Below are positions 22,640-34,035 of a DNA stretch of 64,000 bases, one piece after another (position 1 is the first letter of the stretch; each line of letters starts with the position of its first letter). This stretch comes from Rhinopomastus cyanomelas (taxonomy: Eukaryota > Chordata > Aves > Bucerotiformes > Rhinopomastidae): contig VXBP01008292.1 in assembly GCA_013400115.1 (NCBI GenBank), positions 1 through 64,000 on the forward strand, in the 5' to 3' direction. The position numbers and the translations under genes were made by a program. Below the pieces are notes generated by a model. It ran no database searches. It had not been told where the DNA came from and was given only the letters and a program-made list of their open reading frames with translations.

Positions 22640-23498
22640 AACTCCAGCAGACTGTGCTGCCATTCAGATGGATCTGGACAGGCTGGAGAGCTGGGCAGGG
22701 AGAAATTGAATGAACTCTAACAAGGGCAAGTGTAGAGTTTCATATATTTAATAAAATATATCAAGGGTAAAAACCCCAAGTACCAGTATAGGTTGAGGTC
22801 TCACCTGTTGGAGAGCAGGATAAAAGAAAGGGACCTGGGGGTCCTAGTAGACAGCAGGTTGACCAGGAGCAGCAATATGCCCTTGTGGCCAAGAAGGCTA
22901 ATGGCGTCCTAGAGGGATCAGAAGGGAGATGGTTAGCAGATTGAGATGTTCTCCTCCTCCTCTACTCTGCCCTGGTGAGACCACATCTGTAATGTTGTGT
23001 CCAGATATGGGCCCCTCAGTTCAGGAGGGACACAGAACTGCTGTAAAGAATTCAGTGCAAAGCCACAAAGATGGTGAAGGAAGTAGAGCACCTTCCTGAT
23101 GAGGAAAGGCTGAGAGAGCTGGACCTGTTTAGCTTGGAAAAAAGGAGACTGGGGGTGACCTCATTAATGTCTATAAGCATGTGAGGGGTGGGTGTCAGGA
23201 GGATGGAGCCAGGCTCTTCTCAGTGTCATCTAGTGATAGGACAAGGGGTAGTGGGTGTAAGCTGGAACATAAGAGGTTCCTTATAAATATGAGAAGAAAC
23301 TTCTTCCCGTGAGGGTGACAGAGCCCTGGAATGGGCTGCTCAGTGGGGTTATGGAGTCTCCTTCTCTGGAGACATTTAAAACTAGCCTTGATGTGTTCCT
23401 GTGCAACTTGGTCTAGGTGATCCTGCTGTGGCCAGTGGACTGGACAAGCTGATCTTTCAAGGTCCCTTCCAATCCCTAACATTCTGTGATTCTATGAT
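22640..23498 (+). mobile_element. CR1 LINE nested in the retrovirus
   Basis: Plus-strand CR1 that begins in the segment just after the RT active site (actccagcagactgtgctgc; codons DCAAIQMDLDRLESWAGRN) and runs to a complete 3' end (ccctaacattctgtgattct). Near 22735-22775 an A+T-rich insertion or duplication (tatatttaataaaatatatc) interrupts the normal sequence. The 3' UTR is the common type (gtgatcctgctgtggccagt). Because it lies within the ERV, it is younger than the ERV insertion. Confidence 0.92.
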
Positions 23499-23578
23499 AT
23501 GGATAGAAGGAAAGGATCTTTTAATACTGATCTGACACATGGGGGTTCCCAAAACTCAACTATCTTCTGGGAGGGGTA

Positions 23579-24241
23579 TGTGGGAATTTAAATGACACGG
23601 GTTCATCTTGGGTGAAGGGCATGGAAAAGTATTTTCTGACTGCATATGCAGACCCCACTCCTGGAAGCAATGTAGTTATGTCCATCACTGGCTTCACTTT
23701 ATGTTCGAGAAGGAAGAAGGCCAAATGGATGCCTTTTTTATTGCCATGTCTGTATTCCCACTTCTAAGTACTACTGATGGTTATGTTCATGTTGATGGTT
23801 ATGACTTGTTTATATTTGGACACTTGCAAACAAAACCTCTGTTCATGTTATTTGTCTTGTGTTTGTTGTTGGGAATCAGCACCTCCTCTTCCTCCTCCTC
23901 CTAATACCCCTGAATCCTAGTTTTTGAACCTAGCCAGAAATACGTTCTAGTTTTGTTATGGTTAAACTGTTATATCAGTTGAATTGTTGTTAAGATTGTT
24001 AAGACATTAAGGAATGTTAACGTTTTGACCAAAGCTGTCAAATGCGTAAATATATAGCCCTTTCCCCCTTTCTTTGGTTTGCTTTGGGTTTTTTTATTAC
24101 TTTTTCTATCCCCCAAGCCTCTTCTCTCCCCTTATCAATTAAAGCAACTGGTGGACGGCATCTGACCTCGTTTGTGTCTCAATTTCACCCTTAGGATCAA
24201 ATTTAATCAAATGTCTGTGGGCACCCCATTGGACCTCGACA
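23579..24241 (+). mobile_element. Probable 3' LTR of the endogenous retrovirus
   Basis: Bounded by TGTGGGAATT at the left and CCTCGACA at the right, giving the short TGT...ACA inverted ends of retroviral LTRs. A purine-rich tract (gggagggg) lies just before the left end, as expected for plus-strand priming. A TATA-like aaatatata (about 24047-24056) and a poly-A-signal-like aattaaag (about 24138-24145) are spaced as in U3-R-U5. Length is 663 bp. A 98-codon frame at 23608-23904 with a hydrophobic C-terminal end and a (CTC)n tract lies inside U3 and is probably not a gene. No second LTR is available to confirm the limits. Confidence 0.45.
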
Positions 24242-26602
24242 GTTACACTGAAATGCACTTTAGTTTCTTGAAGATGCAGGGAAACTTTGGTGCCTGGGTT
24301 TTAGATTTCTTTTTTTGTTGCCTGGTAACTTTTCTGAGAAGGAAACTAAGTGCTTCTACAACTGACGTTACTGTTGTCTGTACCCTGGGGGGGAGTGCAA
24401 CTTTACTTCCAAACACGGTTTTAATAAAGGTGTCTTTGTATAAAAGATGAAAATTAGAGAATATAATCCTTGCAATGGGGACTAGATTCCTACTTTAAAC
24501 TCTTGAAATTTGTAAGGAGTTGAAAATAGGAGTTTTCAATATAAGATTATGAACTTCAATACATAGGAAATCATCAAAATACCTTCTCCTCTCATCTTTA
24601 AAAAAGGAATAGTTTTGTGTGTTTTGTGGCATAAATGACTGACTTACAAATCTTCAGCATCAAACATTTAATGCTGCAAGGAAAAATACTGTACGTTCTC
24701 AGAAAACATTTGATAGTGTAGCATATTTGATCAAATATTTGTTAGAGAAGCTTGCAGACCTGCACACATTCCCTTGAGCGTGGTGGGGCTAGCAGTGTTC
24801 CATGCACTGGCTTATGTAAGCCATCACAATCATTTTCTCTTTGCCTTAAAAATATTCTCACTTTCTGGAAGAGCCGCTCCTGGCTCTTTGCAGGTACTGT
24901 TGGGTTTTGCATAAAACCTGTTGGCATTGGTTATGAACTAGCTAGTCAATGTGTTGGATCCAGTTCTGTGGCTTCTATTGATATCTCATAGAAACCTTAT
25001 GAGCCAGAAATAGTTTGCTGCTCCATTGTTTATGGGCTGGGCTATGGCTGTGCTGTTGATGGTCCATATATTCCACAATTCCATATACTCTGATGGTGTG
25101 CTGCCCTATTGATTGTATTTCTTTTGGTGCTTCTCAAGCAATATCTGTTGGGTCTGAGTCAGCTAGAGAGCTCTTGAAAACATCAGCTGTCTGAATCTTT
25201 GTTTTTTAGGGACTTCTGTAAATAAGAAGCTGAAGATTTCATCTAACTGATTTTTAAGATGTAAAAGTTAGGTCCTGTTCAGCTGATTAATCAAATAGTC
25301 ATAGAAGCTCTTTATGGAACTCTAATAACATTTATTCAGTTCTGGGTTTGATTTAATTTTTTATTTTAATTGTCAGCCCTGCTGCACCGTGATGCTGATA
25401 GAAATGTTATTGCAGCCAATATGGGTCAAACTGATCTCTGATGATTATTAATGAGAGCAATAAGAAGGTATCTTCATATAAAGTCAACATTAAAGGAGTA
25501 ATGCATTTTATCTGATATAATTGGATTTTAGCATTCAAGTAGCCTGGGACTTCCTCTATACTGTGATTAGCTGTAGGTTCTTCATTTTAGTGCAGTATTT
25601 AACACTTCCTCCAGTACTACTTCTATTTCTTTTATGAAGTAATTAATGAAGCTCAATGCCTTTTAATAAAAATATCCAAGGATTTAGTAGCCATTAAATG
25701 GAATAGCTGCCTGTTAGAAACACTTGTGCACAGCACCCATAGCTGGAGGTATGGTTTATTATGGTTTATTGCCTGCAATGGTTTCTATTGTGCACATTAT
25801 GCGGTGACATCAATCATTGCTTTGGTTGCAAGAATCACAGCAGGTGTCTTTTGTCAGGAGCAATCGTAAAGCTGAATTTTAAGAAAATTAAATGAAAGGA
25901 GCGTAATTATCTTTATTTTACTAAGGGATGAACAGAATCCATAAAGGCTTCTCTGGAACTGTGGGTGCTACATGATTTGGTCTGAAACACCGGCAAACTT
26001 AGCCCCTGTGTCCTCTGCCATGTAAGAATTTGGGTGATTGCTCAGTATGTTATGGAAGATTACTCTTGTCCTCCAACACCACCCTGTTTTGCTGTCTCAA
26101 AAAAAATACCTATTCTGGCTAAACTCTGAGGCTGTTGGCTGCCTAGAATCTGGTGGATAAATTTGATTTGAAGATTCAGCCTTTTTTGAGAAAAGCTGCC
26201 ATGAATTTATTTTGCAGACACAGGCAGCACAGCAGGGCAGGGGAAGCATACGCGTAGTCCTGCAGATCCGCCGATTTTAAGGATTGGAAACAAATCTTTG
26301 ATTCACCCTTCTGTTAATTTAACTAGGTTTTGAAGATCCCTAATGATTCAGAGTTTGAAAGGATGGTCGCTTGGGAGCTGTGGTGTAAAAGTTAGATGCT
26401 GTTTGTGACACTGTACTGCAAGAAATGAGCATCTGTCGGAAGAATAGTAATGCTGATACACAGGGGGGTTCTCTGAAGTTAGAACCATTTATTCTTTAAT
26501 GAGAAGTGTACATGTTTTTTACTCCTGCCAGTTAGTACAACTGGAGAGAGTCAGAGTCTGGCTGCTGCTGGTAGCTCCCAGCATCGATTTACTGCTACTC
26601 TA
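24242..26602. other. A+T-rich non-coding stretch, possible conserved non-coding DNA
   Basis: No gene or repeat recognised. The interval 25230-25860 is A+T-rich and of high complexity, with many homeodomain-like TAATTA/ATTAAT words (taattaatgaag, gattaatcaaat), the look of developmental non-coding elements. A 10-bp direct repeat (atggtttatt) is at about 25751-25770. Confidence 0.45.
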
Positions 26603-27186
26603 GAGTACTCAGCAGTGTGCCCAGGCGGCCAAGAGGCCCAACGGCATCCTGGCCTGCATTAAGAATGGTGTGGCCAGCAGGTCAAGGGAGGTTATCCTTC
26701 CCCTGTATTTGGCACTGGTCAGACCACACCTGGAGTACTGTGTTCAGTTCTGGGCCCCTCAGTTTAAGAAAGATGTCGAGGTGCTAGAACGAGTCCAAAG
26801 GAAGGCAACTGGATTGGTTAAGGGGCTGGAAGATAACCCTATGAGGAGAGGCTGAGGGAACTGGGTTTGTTTAGTCTGGAAAAGAAGAGGCTCAGGGGTG
26901 ATCTTTTCTCCCTGGCCACTGGAGACAAGACAAGGGCTCATAGTCTTAAGCTCCATCAAGGGACTTGACATTAGGAAAAGATTTTTCACTCAAAGAGTGA
27001 TCCAGTTTTGGAATGGGCTGCCCACAGAGGTGATTGAGTCACCATCCCTGGAAGTATTCACGGTTAGGCTGGATGAGGTGCTGAGTGGCATGATCTAGAT
27101 GTTAGATGTTAGGATTACTGGGTTTATTTTGATTTAGGTTAGATTGGATGACCTTTAAGGTCTTTTCCAACCATTACTGTGATACA
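26603..27186 (+). mobile_element. CR1 LINE, RT C-terminus to 3' end
   Basis: Plus-strand CR1 starting in the AQQCAQAAKR-like segment and keeping SRSREVILPLYLALVRPHLE and CVQFWAPQFKKDVEVLERVQ. Two internal deletions remove part of the VYNYLKGGC segment (near 26908) and of the HQGRFRLD segment (near 26960). The 3' UTR (ggattactgggtttattttg) is the type seen in the minus-strand copy at 34036-34624. It ends directly against the tail of an opposite-strand CR1. Confidence 0.92.
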
Positions 27187-27187
27187 G

Positions 27188-27822
27188 ATACACAGATCAT
27201 TAGAGACTGGAAGGGACCTTTGGGGGTCATCAAGTCCAGATGGGTCTTGAAAGTAGCCAGAGAAGGAGACTCCACAACCTCCCTGGGCAGCCTGTTCCAG
27301 TGGTCTGTCACGCTCACAGTAAAGAAGTTTTTCCTTATATTGAGACGGAACTTGCTGTGCTCCAACTGACACCCACTGCCCCTTGTCCTATCACATGGTG
27401 CAAGTGAAAAGTGATTGTCTCTTTCTTCTTGACAACCAGCCTTTATGAATTTATAGACAGTGATTAAGTTCCCTTGTAATCTTCTCCTCTCCAAGCTGAA
27501 AAGTCTCAGGTCTCTCAGTATGTCCTAAGGCAGATGCTCCAGTCCACTCATCATCCTTGTAACCTTCCACTAAACTCTCTTAATCAAGTCTCTGCCCATC
27601 TTGAACTGGGGATCCCAGAACAGGACACAATATTCCAGATATGGCCTCATTAGAAGAATCTCCTTTGACCTGCTGAACACCTTCTTCCTGATCCATCCCA
27701 GTATTCCATTTGTCTTCTTGGCCATGAGAGCACATTGCTATTCCATGGAGAACTCTTTATCTACAAGAACTTGAAGACCCCTCTCCATGGAAGTACTCTC
27801 CAGTAGATCGTCCCCCAGCCTG
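27188..27822 (-). mobile_element. CR1 LINE, RT C-terminus to 3' end
   Basis: Minus-strand CR1 whose tail abuts the tail of the previous copy. It shows complements of FRLNIRKNFFTVSVTDHWNR, LPREVVESPSLATFKTHLD, the SLEKRRL region and the early C-terminal segments to about 27822. A 106-codon piece (27174-27494) is open on the minus strand. It belongs to another subfamily than its partner. Confidence 0.9.
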
Positions 27823-27996
27823 CTCCAGAAATTCTAATGTGTTGAAACGAGTTGCAAGTTAACCAGCACTTTTAAAGTCTCTCAGCAAATGGCTGGCAAT
27901 ACTAACAATACGTTTGCATCCCATTTGGAATTTTAGAGAGTACAAGCAGAAGAGAGGGATTGAGCTGATTGATAGATATATTGCTTTTCAGAATTA

Positions 27997-28398
27997 GATG
28001 GGAAACATCTCCCTGATGAGGAAAGGCTGAGGGAGCTGGGTCTCTTCAGCTTGGGAAAAAGGAGAGTGAAGGGTGACCCCATTAATGTTTATGTATATGG
28101 AATGGACAGGTGTCAGGAGGATGGAACCAGGCTCTGCTCAGTGGCATCCAATGATAGGACAAGGGGCAATGGGTGTAAGCTGGAACATAGGAGGTTCCAC
28201 ATCAATATGAGAGGGAACTTCTTCCCAGTGAGGGTGCCCAGAGGGGTTGTGGAGTCTCCTTCTCTGGAGATGTTTAAAACCCACCTGAATATGTTCCTGT
28301 GTGAGTATGTGTAGGTGATCCTGCTTGAACAGGGGGATTGCACTAGATGATCTTGCAAGGTCCCTTCCAAACCCTAACATTCTGTGATTCTGTAATAC
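27997..28398 (+). mobile_element. CR1 LINE 3' part
   Basis: Plus-strand CR1 from the LPDEERLRELGLFSLGKRR-like segment to the tail (cattctgtgattctgtaata). A deletion near 28228 fuses VRV directly to PRGVVESPSL, dropping the WNRL segment. The common 3' UTR type is present. Confidence 0.9.
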
Positions 28399-29654
28399 TA
28401 GGGCAAATGAAAGCTGCTCTGCGCAGCCTTGCCAACACTGCCTAATCCTGGCATGCAGAAGTCGCTGGCAATGAGCCTTTCAAGCGTGAAAATGTATGGT
28501 CAAGTTGAAGTGTACCAGATTACGTGATGAGCTGTTTGGGTTTTATGTGGCTAAATGTCCAGTAGAGATTTTCAAAACTGCTGAATTTATTTCCACGTGA
28601 GGCTTTGGTTCCCTGAGGCCACTCAGACAGCTCCATTCAAAGCTTTATCAAAATATATCTGTACCAAACCAAGACACACTGACCTAAGCTCAGTGGGACA
28701 CTTCTATATAGGGCGCATTCCGTTCCATTTTCTTTAGAAAGGGAGATTGCGTAGGGGTGCCACACTGCATTGTCTTCTGACCAGTTTCTCTGAAGGAAAT
28801 TTTCCAGAATCCGTGAAGAGATACGAAATGCAAAGGCAATTTCATGTATTGCCACCGCTGAAAAATTACCAAGGTTCACGTTTAAGGTACCGGTGTTGGT
28901 TTTAAAATACTGCTCTTCAAAGATGAAATCAGCAGTTGATGAAAATTCACAGTAATAAGGTATGTGAGGAGCTCAGTTAGAAATGGTAACTTGCGATTGC
29001 AGTGTTTAGAAAGTTGGAAGTGAATTTGTCTTCTGTGCTCACATGTCTCTTTGAAAGCAGGTACAAAAGAAACTGAAAATTATGGAGAAATCTCAAATAT
29101 GGAGCAGGTAGAGTTTTAGAAGTGAAAAACTGGGAAGCTTACACCGATCAGTGTCGATGCTAAAGAACAAATGCCTGATCAGGTCCAAGTCATTGGAGGA
29201 GAATTTTTTTGTTAATCTCATACTGTAGATGCCCTGTTTTTCCTGTTTCATTTGAGGGCCATTTTGACACTTAAGCCTTCATGTCTTCATCCTCAGGGCA
29301 CATGTCTGAAATTAGAAATTCAGTCCCTGCTTATCATGGTATCTATTATTTCTCACCGAGATAAAGCTTGCATTTTCAAAAGTGTTTTCTCAAGCATCTT
29401 GTGGATTTAGATAGCTCTGGTAGATCTCCATCATTTGGGAAGCCAAGCAAAGTTTTGCCATTGATTTAAGAACAGGGCTAAATACACTCCAATGACTCTA
29501 AGTCAGTGAAGACTGGAAGATTTCACTGCCTCTGAAATCAAAACCTGTGTTGTGTCAAATTTAGGTATCTACCAGAAAAAAAACAACTTAGGAAAACATT
29601 AAATGTTCCCTTCCAGGATACTTGTGGTATCGTTCTGTGAGTGCAGACAGGTAC
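28399..29654. other. Non-coding stretch
   Basis: About 1.25 kb without recognisable genes or repeats. Confidence 0.5.
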
Positions 29655-30125
29655 GAATGCAGGGAGTCCAGCATAGAGCAACAAAGATGGTGAAGGAGAC
29701 GGAGCACCTCCCTTATGAGGAGAGGCTGAGGGAGTTGGGTCTCTTTAGCTTGGAGAAGAGGAGACTGAGGGGTGACCTCATTAATGTCTATAAATATTTG
29801 AAGGGTGGGTGTCAGGAGGATGGAGCCAGGCTCTTCTCAGTGTCATCTAGTGATACGATGAGGGGCAATGGTTGTAAGCTGGAACATAGAAGGTTCCACG
29901 TCAATATGAGAAGGAACTTCTTCCCATGAGGGTGACAGAGCACTGGAACAGGCTGCCCAGTGGGGTTGCGGTGTCTCCTTCTCTGGAGACCATTAAGACA
30001 TTTAAGACCCACCTGGATGTGTTCCTGTGTGACTTGGTCTAGGTGATCCTGCTGTTGCAGGGGGATTGGACTAGATGATCTTTCAATGCCCCTTCCAATC
30101 CCTAATGATTCTGTGATTCTGTGAT
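29655..30125 (+). mobile_element. CR1 LINE 3' part
   Basis: Plus-strand CR1 beginning in the VQHRATKMVKETEHLPYEER segment and keeping ELGLFSLEKRRLRGDLINVY, then 3' UTR of the common type and the tail ctaatgattctgtgattctg. The frame is open until a stop near 29929. A small duplication (cattaagacatttaagac) lies near 29990. This is one of the better preserved short copies. Confidence 0.93.
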
Positions 30126-32826
30126 AAGTTGTTACTTTCTGAAGAATCCCCTCTCTCTCAGAAAGCACTTCTGCTGATTTAGAAATTGTTTTCCTTCTAC
30201 TTGTATTTCTTAAACTGTCTGAATCCCAAGTACGGTGGTACTTCTCAAGCTGTTTAAAATACACACTGTAAAATTCTCTCTCTAACACCTAATCTGAATA
30301 GCAGAATCATTTTTCTTGTGCCCCACTCTCACATCCTGCATAATAAATGTACTTTGCATCATCAAAAACCCCATGCTCCATGAATTATCATGAATATATA
30401 CAATCATCAGCGGCGGATGGCCACGTGCTTTCTCACCTCCTGCCTGTCCGACATACACAGTGTATTAACACAGAGCTTTAAGAAATAATTGATTGTTTCT
30501 GGTTCATTTAACCATGCGTGTGCAGTCTCGTTTTATGACACACATGCATGTCTTTTAATCTGCTATTAACATTTTATTCAACCTTGTCCCCTCTCTGCTT
30601 TATCCCAGCAGTAGGCGAGGGAGGCTTGTTTATCCTACTCCAGTTCTGGGGTATTTTCACCTTTAATTGTAGGTCAGGGAGCAGGGACCTCTCCGGCACT
30701 TTTGTTTTCCCCGGCTATGCAAATGTGAGCACACCGGCTGCACTGGTGGGACCTCCTTTCCCTTTAGGGTTACTTATGCAGCAGATGCATTACCAAGCCT
30801 CTTATTGTACCGATATTGATCCCACCTCCCCATAATGAACTGTAACAACAACTCTATTATTTGCAGGTAGCCGATTGGCTGAGGATAATACGAAATTAGC
30901 TGGCGTGCATCGGGCCTGTCAGTATCGATTTCCCTACCCAGATTACTTGTTACAAAAGAATAGAGCTGTCTGCACCGTAATTGAACAAGTTAGCTCCTTG
31001 TCTCATAAAATGTAAGCCCATATTGATTGCCTACTGTAGTATGCAGAAGGAGGAAAGTTATAATGGTATTTAATCGCCGTGGTGCTCAGAGGCCTGGCTG
31101 GGTTGTTGGTTTTTTTGGTGAACCAAGTGACAGCTGCTGAGAAAAGGCTTGAGGCTTCCCTGCAAACAGAGAAAGCAGCAGGATTTCTCAGTGACACGTA
31201 ATGAGGCGCCACACTGAATAAAGAGAGAGCGACTTGCTGCTGTTGCCTGGCTAGTGGAGCTTCTGCCTCTGCTAAACGCAGCAACGTTTATTTTGATCGC
31301 TTGGCGAACGAATGGCAGGGCACGCTCAGGCACACGATGCTTGGCTTCAAAACGTGTGGTTTAAGTGTGCCCTTCCTTCAGGCATAGAGAAATAAAACTA
31401 AAAAAGGAGTTGAAAATTGTTTGTCAGTGTGGAGGGTCCTGGCCGTCCCATTAGGATGGTTGCGAGAGGGAGGGGATGGTACATGATGCTTTGGGGAACT
31501 GCTGGGCATCTCCTGTCCCCAAAAATGAGGGTAGATATTTACAGCTTAGAGCAGCGATGTGGAGGGACAGCAAGAGCAATCCCAGGCAGCAATGCTGTGG
31601 TGCTGCAGGTTGTCTGAATTTGTGGCAGTAGCCCATTTGCAGTGACATTCTAGAAAGAACAACATACGGGGAGCGCACCCAGTGTAGGTTTCATTAACAG
31701 CCACTGTCACTTCAAGTGCAGTTTGTGAAGAAATGCTGGGTACTCTGTATGCAGGAGGAAAGTGTGGGGTCTCTCCACGGCTGTCTCTGGTGGTTTGCAG
31801 CACTGTGCAGAGGCTCTGGCCACAGGGTTTCAGAGATGAGCAAAGACCTTAGAGAAAACACTCTGTGTTCAGGAACTAGCTCTTGTGCTGTTCTTACTTG
31901 GTTTTGTCTGCCTGCAGCACTTTCATCTCCTGTTCAAGCTCCATGAAAAGATAGCTTTTTGCTCCTCTTTTTTGTGGCTCTTTATTTCCCCTTGAGTTCT
32001 GATTTTGGTTGGGTTTTCTTTCAGAGAATAAGAACTAAATACCTGAACATGTAACACTATTTTTTCAGTTTCCTATGGCATTGTATTTATTCCTTCCTGC
32101 TTTAACTTGGTAAATTTGACAAGTTGTCCTTGCCACTCCTCCCCTGGACCGCTAAGCATTGCTGGAATTGACTGAGCTATTACTTTTCCAATAAATTCAA
32201 GAGAAGCAGCAGTTTGTCTCCACTGCTTTCTGTTCCATATGCTTTCCCATCAGCTAGATTGGTTAGATTTTTCAGAAGTGTCATGTAAGTTCGTCTTCCC
32301 TCCCTTTCTGACCTTAATTTCTCATGATGCAGAATTTATTAGGTGGCATTTACTAGGGATACAAATGTGTGAATAAAGACACCAGATTTGCTGGGATCTA
32401 TTGCATTTCACTTCTTCTCAAGCTGTAAGGGGATAAGACCAGATTATTCTGCTTGGCAGAAGAGCTATGGAAAGCTAGAGAGAGATCCTAAACAGAAGAG
32501 ATCACAGAAAGGAGAAAAGTAGAGGAACAAGTGATGTAAAACTGAGTGTGAGGAACAAAAATTTTTCCAAATCACAGAATCTAGGGGTGCAGCTTGGGGT
32601 GGGATGTATTGATAGTGATTTGCAGGAGCTCTCCACAGAAAAAATCCAGGTAAAGGAATAGAGCTTAGAAATACGATGTCAGTCAAAAAAGCCCAATGCA
32701 CAATCTGCCTTTCTTTCAGACACTGCCAAATGTTATCAGAATGACCACACTGAAGGAAACACATTCATTTTTGGGGGTCTGGATTAGGGTTCAGTGTAAC
32801 ACCTGAATCTACAGTTTTGCCTGAAC
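30126..32826. other. Repeat-poor non-coding stretch, possible conserved non-coding DNA
   Basis: About 2.7 kb with no recognisable transposon or exon. The parts 30380-30560 and 30840-31290 are complex sequence and keep several isolated CpG dinucleotides in an otherwise A+T-rich context (ccgattggct, gcgtgcatcg, tatcgattt, accgtaattg), including an inverted CCAAT-like word. Confidence 0.45.
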
Positions 32827-33440
32827 CACAGAATCACTGAATGTCAGGGGTTGGAGGGAACCTCTAGAGATCATCTATTCCAACCCCTAGGACAGGTCAC
32901 ACAGGAACATCGAGGTGGATTTTGAAAGTCTCCAGAGGAGGAGACTCCACGATCTCTCTGGGCAGTCTGTACCAGGGCTCTGTCACCTTCACAGTAAAAG
33001 AAGTTTCATCTTATGTTGAAGTGGAACCTTCTACGTTCAAGTTTATCTCCATTATCCCCTGTCCTATTACTGGGCATCACTAAAAAGAAACTGACCCCTT
33101 TTTCTTGACACCCAAACCCCAGATATTTATAGACATCGACAGATCCCCTCTCAGACTTCTCCAGATTAAACAGCTCTCAGTCTTTCTTCATAGGAGAACT
33201 GTCCATACCTCTTAATCATCCTTGCAGCTCTCCATTGGACTCTTTCCAGTAGATCCCTGTCTCTCTTGAACTAGGGAGCCCAGAACTGGACACAGTACTC
33301 CCGGTGTGGTTGTAGTTGCACCTGGACAGAGTAGGGGTGGAAGAGAACCTCCTTTGATCTGCTGGACACACTTTTCTTGATGTACCCCAGGATACCATTG
33401 GTCCTCTTGGTCCCAAGAGTACATTGCTGTCCCTTGTGGA
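32827..33440 (-). mobile_element. CR1 LINE, RT C-terminus to 3' end
   Basis: Minus-strand CR1. From the tail inward it shows the complements of the 3' UTR, VESPSL segment, FFTVKVTE-like segment, RRGDL region, ESIGELQG-like segment and the SRSKEVLFHPYS, GTKRTNGILGYIKKSVSSR segments. It is diverged, with several indels, and is an older member of the common type. Confidence 0.87.
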
Positions 33441-34035
33441 TAATGCCCATAATGATGTCTGTAAACCTTGTGAGAAATTGGCTCACAGTGAGTGGGCAAG
33501 CCATAGCATCGCTACACCAAGACATCTTTTGTAAAGTCTTTACTTGAATGTCAGAATATTCTAAGAAAAGTGAGATTTCTGTTCTCAGGTATATTAAAGA
33601 AAAAGTATGTGTGCTAATCCAGAGTGTTTTGCATTAACCGTTGGTTACCTTATGAACTTCATTGACCTAAAGCTAGACTAGAATTTGTGGACTGAACGGA
33701 TAACTTCATTAACTGATCATGGATACATTTCCATAGCAATTGAAACAAATGCAGCTTTCTTTCCTTCCCGTTCCTAAAATCTAAGAGAACATCAATAAAA
33801 CAGTACCAAAGATTCCTGAAAGCTGGGATGAACTCTTTCTTCTTATGTATCCAGTCTGCTGCTGTGGACAGCGAGACATACTAATGGTCACTTTGACAGT
33901 CATCTTGTCACTGTTCTTTAGACTTCATATCTTTCCCAATGGTAAATATTGTTGTATTTCTATTTGCCTGGTTTAATTTCTTAAGAGAAAGCTGCCAAGG
34001 TCTGAGGATCATCAGCCTGCTTTGTTTACAGTCAA
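33441..34035. other. Non-coding stretch
   Basis: No gene or repeat recognised. Confidence 0.5.

Larger units (their letters stand above)
20270..24241 (+). mobile_element. Endogenous retrovirus, 5'-truncated, interrupted by a CR1
   Basis: A decayed plus-strand retroviral insertion. In order it has a gag remnant (about 20270-21100), an aspartic protease region (21384-21854), a reverse-transcriptase region (about 21940-22636), a CR1 insertion (22640-23498) and a probable 3' LTR (23579-24241). RNase H, integrase and envelope are not recognisable: the pol part stops at the CR1 and does not clearly resume. No 5' LTR or primer-binding site was found. Lineage is uncertain; the pol motifs suggest an avian class III (ERVL-like) element but I cannot verify this. 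Multiple stops and frameshifts make it non-functional. Confidence 0.85.

Noticed and set aside
23608..23904. A 98-codon frame with a hydrophobic end as a possible env or accessory retroviral protein
   Set aside because: It falls within the probable U3 of the LTR and its Ser end is a (CTC)n repeat; no envelope motif is visible.
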